Assembly: GCA_903870065.1 (NCBI GenBank)
Contig: CAIQBN010000285.1
Location: 1-39,022 of the forward strand
Direction: 5' to 3'
Origin: an uncultured beta proteobacterium
Lineage (GTDB): Bacteria > Pseudomonadota > Gammaproteobacteria > Burkholderiales > Burkholderiaceae_C
DNA: 39,022 nucleotides
Positions within the stretch are counted from its first letter, which is position 1. Each line of letters opens with the position of its first letter. The translations under genes were made by a program, and so were the position numbers. Below are positions 1-8,076 of this stretch, piece after piece. The notes beneath the pieces are model-generated. The model saw nothing but the letters and a program-made list of their open reading frames with translations, made no database searches and was not told where the DNA came from.

Positions 1-30
1 ATAAGAAGACAAGACCGTTGAGGAGCAGGC

Positions 31-2157
31 ATGGCCATTGATCTGGGCCTGATTGATCAGTTGACAATGCTCGCCGAAGCAGTGGATCAACTCGATATCG
101 GATTCACTGTGTTCGACCACGATCTGGTTTTAGTGGCAGCGAACAAACGCTTTCAACAACTCTTGAACTTTCCCGATGCACTGTGCAGCGCCGGAGCCAC
201 CATGGAAGCCGCGTTGCGATATAACGCCTCCCAGGGTGAATATGGACCGGGCGATATAGAAGAACAAGTGCAGCAGCGTCTGGCTTTGTCGCGCCGCTTT
301 TTACGCCATCACTTCGAGCGGGTTCGCCCGGATGGCACGGTCATAGAAGTGACCGGTCAGCCACTGCCAAGTGGCGGAATGGTGACAACTTACCAAGACG
401 TCACCATTCCCCGCCAACGCGAGCAGGCACTGCGTGAGGCCAGAGCTGAACTCGAGATGCGTGTCGAAGAACGTACCGCCGAGTTGCGCCGCCGCGAATC
501 TGAATTGGCCCGCAAGGCGGCCCTGTTGGAACTGGTCGTTAGTAATGTGAACCAAGGCATCAGCTTTATCAATGCCGACCTGCAAATCGAGTTGTGCAAC
601 CAAAAGTTTGGTGAACTGTTGCAATTGCCAACCGAACTATGCCGCCCGGGTGTCAATTTTGCGCAGCTTGCCCATTTCAATGCCCGACGAGGGGAGTACG
701 GCCCTGGGGATCCGCAAGAGTTAGCCCAGACCCGAATCGAAATCGCCAAGAAGTGTCTGCCACACCACTTTGAGCGAACCCGTCCCGGTGATGGAACGAC
801 GTTGGAAATCATGGGTATGCCGACACCTGACGGTGGCATGGTGTCAACCTATCTGGATATCAGTGAGCGCAAAGCCAACGAGGAGGCACTGAAGCGCGAG
901 CGGGAGCGTTTGAACAACATACTCAAGGGCACCAACGCCGGAGGAATGGAGATGAACCTGGCAACTGGAGAGGTGCAGGTCAATGCGCGGTGGTCACAAA
1001 TTATTGGCTATACGGTAGAAGAATTGGGGTTTGTCAACTTGGAAACCATGCGCAAACTCTGCCATCCCGATGATCTGCAGCAAGCTAATTTGGCACTGGC
1101 ACTGCACTTAAAGGGGCTGACGGACTACTACCGCTGTGAACACCGGGTGCGGCACAAGGACGGGCGCTGGGTGTGGGTGGCGGCGCACGGACAGGTTTCG
1201 GCACGCACACTGGACGGGCGTGCCTTGTCGATGGCTGGCGCCCATCTCGACATCACCGAACGCAAGCACGCTGAGCAGGCATTGCGGGAACTCAACGAAA
1301 CATTGGAAAGTCGGGTGGCGCAGCGCTCTGCGGAACTGAACGCAACCATGCAAAAGCTTCACCAGTCCCAGGAAGAGCTGGCGCGTAGTGCGGCCAAGGC
1401 GACACTGGGAACGCTAGTGGCGAGCGTGACACATGAACTCGCCACGCCGTTGGGAAACAGTCTCATCACGGCCAGCACATGTGTCGATCTGACCAAGCGT
1501 TTTCAGCTGCAAGTCGATTCAGGTCAGCTCAAACGGTCTGATCTCCAGGTTTTTGTGACAGAGATTCGGGAGGGTAGTGACCTGATCGAGCGCAACTTGC
1601 ACCGTGCGGTTGATTTGATGCGCAATTTCAAGCAGGTCGCTGCTGACCAAGCCAGTGAACAGCGACGCCAATTTGAACTCGCCGGTGTCGTGAGCGAGGT
1701 TTTGGACACTTTGGCCCCAAGTCTCAAGCGTTACTCCCACCGGGTCAGCGCCGATATACCGGAGGGAATTGTCATGGACAGTTTTCCCGGCGCGCTGGGG
1801 CAAATTCTGATCAATCTGATTAACAACGCCTGTTTGCACGCATTTGAGGGACGCTCGGACGGGGTTGTGCGCATCCTTGCGCACGCCACAGACGCCTGGG
1901 TTGAGGTGCAGGTCAATGACAACGGTACCGGCATGTCCAGTGAGCTGATGTCGCAGCTTTTTCAGCCATTTTTCAGTACCAAGATCGGTCGGGGAGGTAC
2001 CGGGTTGGGTATGACAATTGTGGAAAATTTGGTCAAAAAGACGATGGGCGGCAGCTTGGTAGTGGAATCCTCCTTGGGTGTCGGGACGGTGATGCGTATC
2101 CGCTTTCCTCAAACCGCCCCCGTCAATCAGGACATAGGTATTGATCCAATTATTTGA
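31..2157 (+). CDS. PAS-domain sensor histidine kinase
   Basis: 708 residues, no evident membrane segment, so probably a cytosolic two-component kinase. Order seen: a first PAS (about 12-125), a short coiled coil rich in Glu/Arg (about 130-160), a second PAS of the same subtype (about 165-285), a third PAS_3-like domain (about 300-415), a second coiled coil, then the kinase core. The first two PAS domains are related repeats: both carry GEYGPGD, HHFER and GGMV. The H-box VTHELATPLGN places the phospho-acceptor at His468. ATP-binding boxes follow: N595-N599 region, D630-N-G-T-G-M, and GRGGTGLGM at 653-661. There is no receiver domain, so a separate response regulator is needed; none is adjacent in view. 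The ATG follows GAGGAG at 20-25. The ligand cannot be told from sequence. Confidence 0.93.
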   Translation: MAIDLGLIDQLTMLAEAVDQLDIGFTVFDHDLVLVAANKRFQQLLNFPDALCSAGATMEAALRYNASQGEYGPGDIEEQVQQRLALSRRFLRHHFERVRPDGTVIEVTGQPLPSGGMVTTYQDVTIPRQREQALREARAELEMRVEERTAELRRRESELARKAALLELVVSNVNQGISFINADLQIELCNQKFGELLQLPTELCRPGVNFAQLAHFNARRGEYGPGDPQELAQTRIEIAKKCLPHHFERTRPGDGTTLEIMGMPTPDGGMVSTYLDISERKANEEALKRERERLNNILKGTNAGGMEMNLATGEVQVNARWSQIIGYTVEELGFVNLETMRKLCHPDDLQQANLALALHLKGLTDYYRCEHRVRHKDGRWVWVAAHGQVSARTLDGRALSMAGAHLDITERKHAEQALRELNETLESRVAQRSAELNATMQKLHQSQEELARSAAKATLGTLVASVTHELATPLGNSLITASTCVDLTKRFQLQVDSGQLKRSDLQVFVTEIREGSDLIERNLHRAVDLMRNFKQVAADQASEQRRQFELAGVVSEVLDTLAPSLKRYSHRVSADIPEGIVMDSFPGALGQILINLINNACLHAFEGRSDGVVRILAHATDAWVEVQVNDNGTGMSSELMSQLFQPFFSTKIGRGGTGLGMTIVENLVKKTMGGSLVVESSLGVGTVMRIRFPQTAPVNQDIGIDPII

Positions 2158-2277
2158 GACTGAAGCCACAGGTGTCGCCAATGCATCGCATTAGACTGGA
2201 ATGTCAAGCAGCATCCCTTGAAATCGCTTTAGACTGCAATAGATGTATTACTGGTCCTAGTTCAGGAGTGCTTGCTG

Positions 2278-3123
2278 ATGCCTAGTCGCCGTCCCGTTGT
2301 TCGCCACGCCCATGTGGGTGCACCCCACGCACTGACTTCAATTTTGGAGGCAAGGGGATTGCTGGAAATGGCCATGCTGCCGGCATCGTTTCCCTTGTTG
2401 ATGGCGGCCCCAGCCGGTGACGGACACCCCGTGTTGTTGGTCCCGGGCTTCATGGCCAGCGAGGCGTCGCTCATCGCCCTGAAAGTGTTCCTGCAAAGCA
2501 AAGGCTACGATGTCCACCATTGGGGCCTGGGGCGCAATGTTGGATTTCGCAGCAAGCATGCCAATGCCCTGCCACAAAAAATACGCTACTTGCACCACAT
2601 CACCGGCAAAAAAGTCAGCCTGGTAGGTTGGAGTCTGGGTGGTGTCTTTTCGCTGTATGGCGCACAAAATGCATTGGAGTGTGTGCGCTCCATCATCACG
2701 CTGGGCAGTCCGGTTAGTGTGGATGCCTCGGGAAGCCAGTCTCCCAATGCCGTCAAGGCTCTCTATCGTTTGGTATCGCACCGGCTCGGGGCGACGGCAC
2801 ACATGATGCAACCGCGCGCAAAGGCGATGCGTGAACGACGGCGCCTGGCGGTTCCGACGAGTTGCCTGTACTCACTTTCTGACGGGGTAGTTCCACCACA
2901 GGAGGCCACAATTGATGGTGATCCTGCCTTGCATGAGAACATTCAGGTACCAGGCAGCCATATTGGTTTGGGTTTCAACGGAATCGTTTTGGCAATTGTG
3001 GCTGACCGGCTGGCGCAACCGGAAGGCCATTGGAGCCCGTTTGTCACAAAGGGTTTGCTGGGCCGCGCACTGAACATGACAGTGCGCCCTAAACCAGCGG
3101 TCACCCCACACGCAATTGCTTGA
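2278..3123 (+). CDS. alpha/beta hydrolase, lipase/PHA-synthase-like fold
   Basis: 281 residues from the ATG at 2278. This start has AGGAG at 2264-2268 with good spacing; an in-frame TTG at 2272 is too close to it. The nucleophile elbow GWSLGG gives Ser119, and the expected triad partners are visible as Asp202 (in SLSDGVV) and His228 (in PGSHIGLG). An oxyanion-type motif VPGFMAS lies near 55. The overall look is that of esterases/lipases, such as those found next to WS/DGAT genes. It is followed 16 bp later by the WS/DGAT gene, so the two are very likely co-transcribed and the substrate is plausibly an acyl ester. No signal peptide is evident. The exact substrate is not determined. Confidence 0.85.
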   Translation: MPSRRPVVRHAHVGAPHALTSILEARGLLEMAMLPASFPLLMAAPAGDGHPVLLVPGFMASEASLIALKVFLQSKGYDVHHWGLGRNVGFRSKHANALPQKIRYLHHITGKKVSLVGWSLGGVFSLYGAQNALECVRSIITLGSPVSVDASGSQSPNAVKALYRLVSHRLGATAHMMQPRAKAMRERRRLAVPTSCLYSLSDGVVPPQEATIDGDPALHENIQVPGSHIGLGFNGIVLAIVADRLAQPEGHWSPFVTKGLLGRALNMTVRPKPAVTPHAIA

Positions 3124-3139
3124 ATCAGGAAATCCTTCC

Positions 3140-4681
3140 ATGCGCCAATTGAGTGAACACGACGCCGCTTTTATCTACTCGGATACGGCACATGCGAATT
3201 CCAACGTCACGCTGCTGCACATTTACGACCAGTCCACTGCGCCGGGCGGTGTGGTCCGCTTCAAGCAAATATTAGCTCACATCGAGAGCCGGCTTGACTT
3301 GCTGCCCAATTTCCGTGAGCGCATCTTGCGGGTGCCAATGGATCTGGACTATCCTTATTGGATAGAGGACGAAAACTTCAACATTGAGCACCATGTACGC
3401 CATATCGCCCTGCCTAAACCGGGTGATTGGCGCCAGTTTTGTATTCAGTCATCGCGCTTGCACGCCCGTCCACTGGACTTGCAGCGGCCACTTTGGGAAA
3501 TGTATGTAATCGAGGGGCTGGACAGTTTTCTTGACTTGCCGGTCGGAAGCTTTGCCGTGTTGCTTAAAGTTCATCATGCGGCAATCGATGTAGCCCATGG
3601 AAATGAAATCACCAAGCTGCTGCACGACCTGTCGCCCAACGCGCCGGCCCCCACGCCGGCAGCGCCATGGTTTCCGGAGACGGCGCCCAGCAATCTTCAA
3701 CTTTTTTGGCTGGCGGGTATCAACATGGCACTGTTCCCGCTGCGCATGGCACAGCCGCTTCGCAGCAGCTGGACCGCGATCAAGGCAACCGCAAAAACCT
3801 TTGCCGGGGAATTTATGGGACAACCCCATGCGTTTCCCATGACGCGCTTTAACTCCGTGGTGTCGCCCCAGCGCGTGTTCGAAACCCGCCGCTTTGCGCT
3901 GGGTGATTTCAAGGCCATACGCACGCTGGCCCCCAACGCAACTGTTAATGATGTCGTACTGGCTGTGTGTGGAGGGGGCTTGCGGAGCTATCTCAACCGT
4001 CAAGAAGAGCTGCCGCAGGAAACCCTATTTGCCGCCGCGCCGATTGCCGTACACAGCGACTTGGAATCTGACCCGCAGACCCAGTTTTCTTGGGTGCGCG
4101 TGGCGCTTGCTACCAATAAGTCCGATCCGGTGGAGCGGTTGAAGGCGATACAGGCGTCCAGTTCATCCTCAGCGGTCATGTCGCAGGCGATCGGTGCACG
4201 GGAGTTAACCAACCTGGCACAAAACGCGCCGTCGCTGGCGATTGCGGCCACCAGCAAAATGCTGCGATCGGCGTCAGCCTTGCTGGGGGATTGGGCCCCA
4301 TTGGCCAATTGTGCGATTACCAATGTGCCTGGCTCACGCGTTCCACTTTTTTTGCAGGGCGCGCGCCTCACCTATTTGTCAGCCATCATGCCCATATCGG
4401 ATGGCATGGGACTGGTGTTCTCTGTTACTGGCTACAACGAGACGATCGTGATCTCTTTCACTGGGTGCGCGGAACAGTTGCCCGACCCGGAAGTCCTGGC
4501 TCAGTGCTTGCGTGATAGTTTTCAGGAGTACCTCGCCCTGGTGCAGCGCAATGTTGGCGCCAAGCAACATGTCAAGGCCGGCAAACCACGTCGCTTGGCG
4601 ACATCGGCAGCACCTGCGAATTCGGGGGCACCGCGTAAGCGTGCTGCAGCCAAACCAAGAACTTCTCCCTTGTCGCAGTAA
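3140..4681 (+). CDS. WS/DGAT wax ester synthase / diacylglycerol acyltransferase
   Basis: 513 residues, close to the family's usual 450-500 plus a tail. The start is the ATG at 3140, preceded by AGGA at 3127-3130. The condensation-type active-site motif HHxxxD is seen as H145-H146-A-A-I-D150. The usual following Gly is Val here. N-terminal and C-terminal family features are present (LSEHDAAFIYSDT at the start, PLWEMYVIEGL near 118, TNVPG near 393). The family esterifies acyl-CoA to a fatty alcohol (wax ester) or to diacylglycerol (triacylglycerol). The last ~35 residues form a basic Ala/Lys/Arg/Pro tail that is not part of the catalytic fold. The gene sits in an operon with the hydrolase at 2278. 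An acyl-ACP-reductase-like gene and an alcohol dehydrogenase occur about 22 kb away. Confidence 0.92.
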   Translation: MRQLSEHDAAFIYSDTAHANSNVTLLHIYDQSTAPGGVVRFKQILAHIESRLDLLPNFRERILRVPMDLDYPYWIEDENFNIEHHVRHIALPKPGDWRQFCIQSSRLHARPLDLQRPLWEMYVIEGLDSFLDLPVGSFAVLLKVHHAAIDVAHGNEITKLLHDLSPNAPAPTPAAPWFPETAPSNLQLFWLAGINMALFPLRMAQPLRSSWTAIKATAKTFAGEFMGQPHAFPMTRFNSVVSPQRVFETRRFALGDFKAIRTLAPNATVNDVVLAVCGGGLRSYLNRQEELPQETLFAAAPIAVHSDLESDPQTQFSWVRVALATNKSDPVERLKAIQASSSSSAVMSQAIGARELTNLAQNAPSLAIAATSKMLRSASALLGDWAPLANCAITNVPGSRVPLFLQGARLTYLSAIMPISDGMGLVFSVTGYNETIVISFTGCAEQLPDPEVLAQCLRDSFQEYLALVQRNVGAKQHVKAGKPRRLATSAAPANSGAPRKRAAAKPRTSPLSQ

Positions 4682-4699
4682 CGATCGAAACCGTGCTGC

Positions 4700-4732
4700 C
4701 GCAATTGTTTCGCACTCGACGAAACAATTGCG
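4700..4732. terminator. 13-bp perfect inverted repeat after the WS/DGAT gene
   Basis: Arms 4700-4712 (cgcaattgtttcg) and 4720-4732 (cgaaacaattgcg) are perfectly complementary around a 7-nt loop. It begins 18 bp after the WS/DGAT stop codon. There is no T-tract after it, so it is either a weak or factor-assisted terminator or a protein-binding palindrome. The gene before it and the receptor after it appear to be separate transcription units. Confidence 0.5.
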
Positions 4733-4867
4733 TTGGCGACGCTGGATCTCTGCTAAAGTTATTTGGCATCCCTGTCGGTGGGTGCAGGGCTGCTTTAGCC
4801 TAAAGTTTGTCCATGAATGGAGCGCAAGTGGATTGGCTCTTTTTACGCGTAGGCACGAGGTGATGAT

Positions 4868-6454
4868 TTGGCAACTAAAGAACCAGTAAACGCGCTATTG
4901 AAGCCGGGTCTGGCAATCATGGCGCGCTTGAGTGGCGGTAGCAAGTTTTGGGTGATTGCTGCACCGCTGCTTGTATCGGTGCTCGTTCTTGCGGTTTTGC
5001 ACCTTGCTTCACTTACCTCCTCAGCGGCGACTGCAGAATCTGCCGCTGCACGTCAAGGTCAGTTCAATGGGGAATTCTGGCTGACGCTAGGTGTCGCGTG
5101 CGGCGGGGTTTTCCTGTGGCTCTATGCAGTGTTGAGTTTTTTCTCGAGTAACCATACTGACCGGGAGCAAATTAGTTATGCAATGAAACAGGCGACTGAA
5201 GGGGACTTAACGGGTACGGCAGGTGACCTGGGTATCGATAGTATGGGCAACTTTGGACGGCAGTTTGAGTTGGTGACCCGACGCATGTCGGAGATGGTTG
5301 CGAACATTCGCAGCGCTGCAGTTCAGTTAGGCGACACTGGCAAAAAGTTGGTTGATGACACACGTTCGTTGGCCGAGCGCGCGCAGGCACAAGGCGAACA
5401 TCTGACTCAGACAGCCCTGCATGTGCGCAGGGTCAGTGAGACGGTGTCGCGCAATGCAGAGGCCTCGCAAGAGATCAGCTTGATGACCGACATGCTGCAC
5501 AAGGAGGCATCCGGCGCTGGCGATCAGATGAAGCTGACGGTTAGCAGTCTGGGTCCGCTGCAGGCGACGTCGGGCCGCATGAACGAGATTGTCGGCACGA
5601 TTGACGCCATCGCGTTTCAGACCAATCTATTGGCCTTGAATGCTGCCGTGGAGGCCGCTCGCGCTGGGGAGCAGGGCCGCGGTTTTGCCGTGGTCGCGGC
5701 AGAGGTTCGGCGATTGGCAAAGAGTAGTCAAATGGCTGCCGCTGAAGTTAGAGGTCTTATTCGTGAGTCTTCCGAGCGCGTCGACAATACGGTCGGGCAA
5801 ATCGAACGCATCAACAAGGTTATGGAGAGTCTGGTTGCAGGTATTGGCGAGATTGCAAGCAATGTCAACGTCATGGCAGAAGGCAGCGCAGGGCAAAGTT
5901 CAGCTCTTCAGGATGTTGTACATGCAGTGGGTGACCTCGATGTGCTGACGCAGGAAAATGCGGCTCTGGTCGTGCGCGCCAGCGCCAATTCTGACGAAAT
6001 GACCGCTCAGGCGTCAGGCCTGGAAATTTCTGTAAGCCACATTCAATTGCGCCAGGGCTCGGCCGACGAGGCGCGACAGATGGTATTTGACGCCATGGTC
6101 GAAATCGGGCGGAGTGGACTGCGCGAAGCGATTGACCAATTTCATGATAAAGCCGGTCGATTTAACTGGAAGGATCTGTACATTTTCGTCATTGATCAGG
6201 AAGGTGTTTACAAGGCTTGCGGCACCGATCCCGCCCGCGTGGGTGTCAGACTCGATGACCTTCTGGGCGAAGTGGGGACTAAGCTAACCGAAGATGCATG
6301 GGCAGTCTGTGCCAGGGACGGCGGCGGTTGGGTAACCTATTCCATTGCCAACCCCATGACCGGTGAGATTCAGACAAAGTTGTCCTATGTGGTACCAATC
6401 GACCAGAACTATGTCGTTGGCTGCGGTTGCTACGTCAATTCGCAATGGTCGTGA
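4868..6454 (+). CDS. methyl-accepting chemotaxis protein with C-terminal Cache domain
   Basis: 528 residues. Two membrane segments (about 27-48 and 70-92) enclose only ~20 residues, so there is no room for a periplasmic sensor. A linker follows, then the receptor signalling domain with the conserved hairpin tip around 244-284 ([20 protein letters not shown]). After the signalling domain comes a ~125-residue C-terminal domain (about 400-526) with Cache-like features such as [21 protein letters not shown] and [10 protein letters not shown]. Sensing is therefore probably cytosolic. The start is taken as TTG 4868 behind GAGGTGAT; this spacing is tight, and ATG 4919 (losing 17 residues) is an alternative. 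It opens the chemotaxis island but is separated from the next gene by 213 bp. Confidence 0.9.
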   Translation: MATKEPVNALLKPGLAIMARLSGGSKFWVIAAPLLVSVLVLAVLHLASLTSSAATAESAAARQGQFNGEFWLTLGVACGGVFLWLYAVLSFFSSNHTDREQISYAMKQATEGDLTGTAGDLGIDSMGNFGRQFELVTRRMSEMVANIRSAAVQLGDTGKKLVDDTRSLAERAQAQGEHLTQTALHVRRVSETVSRNAEASQEISLMTDMLHKEASGAGDQMKLTVSSLGPLQATSGRMNEIVGTIDAIAFQTNLLALNAAVEAARAGEQGRGFAVVAAEVRRLAKSSQMAAAEVRGLIRESSERVDNTVGQIERINKVMESLVAGIGEIASNVNVMAEGSAGQSSALQDVVHAVGDLDVLTQENAALVVRASANSDEMTAQASGLEISVSHIQLRQGSADEARQMVFDAMVEIGRSGLREAIDQFHDKAGRFNWKDLYIFVIDQEGVYKACGTDPARVGVRLDDLLGEVGTKLTEDAWAVCARDGGGWVTYSIANPMTGEIQTKLSYVVPIDQNYVVGCGCYVNSQWS

Positions 6455-6477
6455 ACCGACGAAAGCGCGGCCGTCAC

Positions 6478-6500
6478 GATCGGCTTGATTTCAGCCGATC
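6478..6500 (+). terminator. possible terminator hairpin after the Cache receptor
   Basis: Perfect 8-bp stem: gatcggct (6478-6485) pairs with agccgatc (6493-6500) around a 7-nt loop, followed by a short TTT. It lies 24 bp after the receptor stop codon. The T-run is short, so termination may be incomplete. Confidence 0.45.
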
Positions 6501-6667
6501 TTTCGGCATCGTGTAAGAAGTGTGGAGAGCGTGTCATGCAGCGGTGTTGGCGCCTTGTAGCCCACGCTGTTTTCGCTGACCATGTTTGCCCCACAAATTG
6601 TTCTTTAGGGCATATTTCTGAGCAAAATCGCGTTACGATCTCCCTTCCTCTTCAGTAATTCGCGGCC

Positions 6668-7333
6668 ATGGAAAACGGACTGAATCCAGCATCTGCTGAT
6701 GGAGCAACTTCCCGCGCAGCGGATGCGTTGCTGTCCTTGTGCGCTGGGTTATTGCCAGTTTGGGGTCGTCATCTTTCTACATCCCGCGCGCAGTCAGAAG
6801 TCGCTGTAACGCAGATGTTGCAGGCATTTTCCGACATCGGACCACATATCAACATGGCCGAACGACAGTCTCAACAAATCAATGATGCGTTGGCGCAACC
6901 TATTGGTGGAGTAACCGGTCTGGTCGAAGCGTGCCAGCATGCACTGACTCCCGTTTTGTGCGATACCGGATTGTCAATCCAGAGTCGTGCTGCGGTGGAA
7001 TCCGTTTTGGGCATGGTCCGTGACGCGGTGGGCGCGCTTGAGCAAATTGCGCGCCCGTTTCAGCATGAAACGCAAATGGTGGCGGAGCAAGTGGAGCGTA
7101 TGTATATTGGCTTCCAATACCAGGATCGGATCAGCCAGATGATGGCGTTGCTGGAAAGTGATATTGCCCTTTTGCAAGACGCGCTGCGTGCAACCACTGC
7201 ACCACCGGGCCTTGCGGCCTGGTTGGACAGACTGGAATCACAATACGCCATGTCTGAGCAACATGAGAAACATGTTGGCGATTCTGCCAATATCGGTGCA
7301 TCTGAACAAAATAACGAAACTACATTTTTTTAA
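6668..7333 (+). CDS. CheZ-like CheY-phosphate phosphatase (candidate)
   Basis: 221 residues, largely helical by composition. Near 150-158 it has FQYQDRISQMM, which lines up with the CheZ active-site segment (QDFQDLTGQ in enterobacterial CheZ). The Asp and Gln with three residues between them fall at D153 and Q157, equivalent to the catalytic Asp and Gln of CheZ. The C-terminus is acidic and polar and then ends in NETTFF, resembling in form the CheZ C-terminal peptide that docks on CheY. The next gene, 9 bp downstream, is a CheY-type receiver, which fits. Overall similarity to E. coli CheZ is otherwise low; automated annotation may call it a receptor-related or hypothetical protein. ATG 6668 has no clear ribosome-binding site. 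Confidence 0.68.
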   Translation: MENGLNPASADGATSRAADALLSLCAGLLPVWGRHLSTSRAQSEVAVTQMLQAFSDIGPHINMAERQSQQINDALAQPIGGVTGLVEACQHALTPVLCDTGLSIQSRAAVESVLGMVRDAVGALEQIARPFQHETQMVAEQVERMYIGFQYQDRISQMMALLESDIALLQDALRATTAPPGLAAWLDRLESQYAMSEQHEKHVGDSANIGASEQNNETTFF

Positions 7334-7342
7334 GAGGTCGCA

Positions 7343-7708
7343 ATGGCAAAGACAATATTGGTAATTGATGACTCGGCCAGTTTGCGTCAGGTTGTGCGTA
7401 TGGCACTGACGGGAGCCGGGTACAACGTGATTGAAGCTGGGGATGGGCAGGCTGCGCTGGCGTTGCTGGATGGTCGACAAATAAATATGGCGGTGTGCGA
7501 TGTCAACATGCCGATCATGAATGGAATTGAATTCGTCAAGGCGGCTAAACAGCTTGGTGCCTACAAATTCATGCCCATTTTGATGCTCACAACGGAGAGT
7601 CAGGATGAGAAAAAAGAACAAGGCAAGGCAGCCGGCGCAAAGGCATGGATGGTGAAGCCCTTTTCGCCGACCCAACTGGTCAATGCAGTGTCCAAACTTT
7701 GTGTTTGA
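7343..7708 (+). CDS. cheY: CheY-type single-domain response regulator
   Basis: 121 residues, a stand-alone receiver. Acidic pocket D9-D10, phospho-acceptor D53 (VCDVNMP), the conserved Thr at 83/84 and K105 (VKPF) are all present. There is no output domain, so it should act by protein contact, as CheY does at the flagellar motor. The ATG follows AAGAGG at 7332-7337, which overlaps the stop codon of the CheZ-like gene, so the two are likely translationally linked. A PilH-like role in another motility system cannot be excluded from sequence alone, but the cheA/cheW/cheR/cheB context favours CheY. Confidence 0.88.
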   Translation: MAKTILVIDDSASLRQVVRMALTGAGYNVIEAGDGQAALALLDGRQINMAVCDVNMPIMNGIEFVKAAKQLGAYKFMPILMLTTESQDEKKEQGKAAGAKAWMVKPFSPTQLVNAVSKLCV

Positions 7709-7767
7709 CGCATTGATCCATTAGTCCGACCCTGTTCCCGCATTCGCACGCCCAACATGGATTTTTC

Positions 7768-8076
7768 ATGAGTGACCGATTTGACCTTCCGTCTGAGTTG
7801 AATATATATAGTGCGATGGAAGTGCGTGATGCCCTGCTAGCCTGGGTGTCTGGACAGGCAGATGAGGCAAAGGAGTTTTTGGAAGTTTCCGCCCATGCTG
7901 TTGAAAGCGTCGACGGTGCCGGTCTTCAGTTGCTTGCGGCGATGTCCAACATGGGGCAATCATGGCGCCTGGTAGCTGCCAGCGATGTGTTCCTGGAAGC
8001 TTGTCGCACCATGGGGATGAGTCATTGGATTGATAAACGTTATCTTAAATCGGGTGACGGTGAGGCGGCAACATGA
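7768..8076 (+). CDS. STAS-domain protein of the chemotaxis operon
   Basis: 102 residues with the size and pattern of a single STAS (anti-sigma antagonist-like) domain: an early strand-helix unit (DLPSELNIYSAMEVRDALL), then the loop SVDGAGLQLL near 48-56. In phosphorylated STAS proteins the residue after Asp is Ser or Thr. Here it is Gly, so the usual phospho-switch is missing. Its stop codon overlaps the cheA start (ATGA at 8073-8076), showing tight coupling with CheA. The function within the pathway is not known from sequence. Confidence 0.82.
   Translation: MSDRFDLPSELNIYSAMEVRDALLAWVSGQADEAKEFLEVSAHAVESVDGAGLQLLAAMSNMGQSWRLVAASDVFLEACRTMGMSHWIDKRYLKSGDGEAAT

Noticed and set aside
1519-2181. 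220-codon open frame on the minus strand
   Set aside because: Antisense to the kinase core of the sensor histidine kinase, with no recognisable domain; a codon-bias shadow.
4754-4827. Two TAAAGTT boxes (4754 and 4801) resembling the flagellar sigma-28 -35 element ahead of the receptor at 4868
   Set aside because: The second is a perfect TAAAGTTT, but the sequence 11 bp downstream (gagcgcaa) does not fit GCCGATAA, and the first has no -10 match either.
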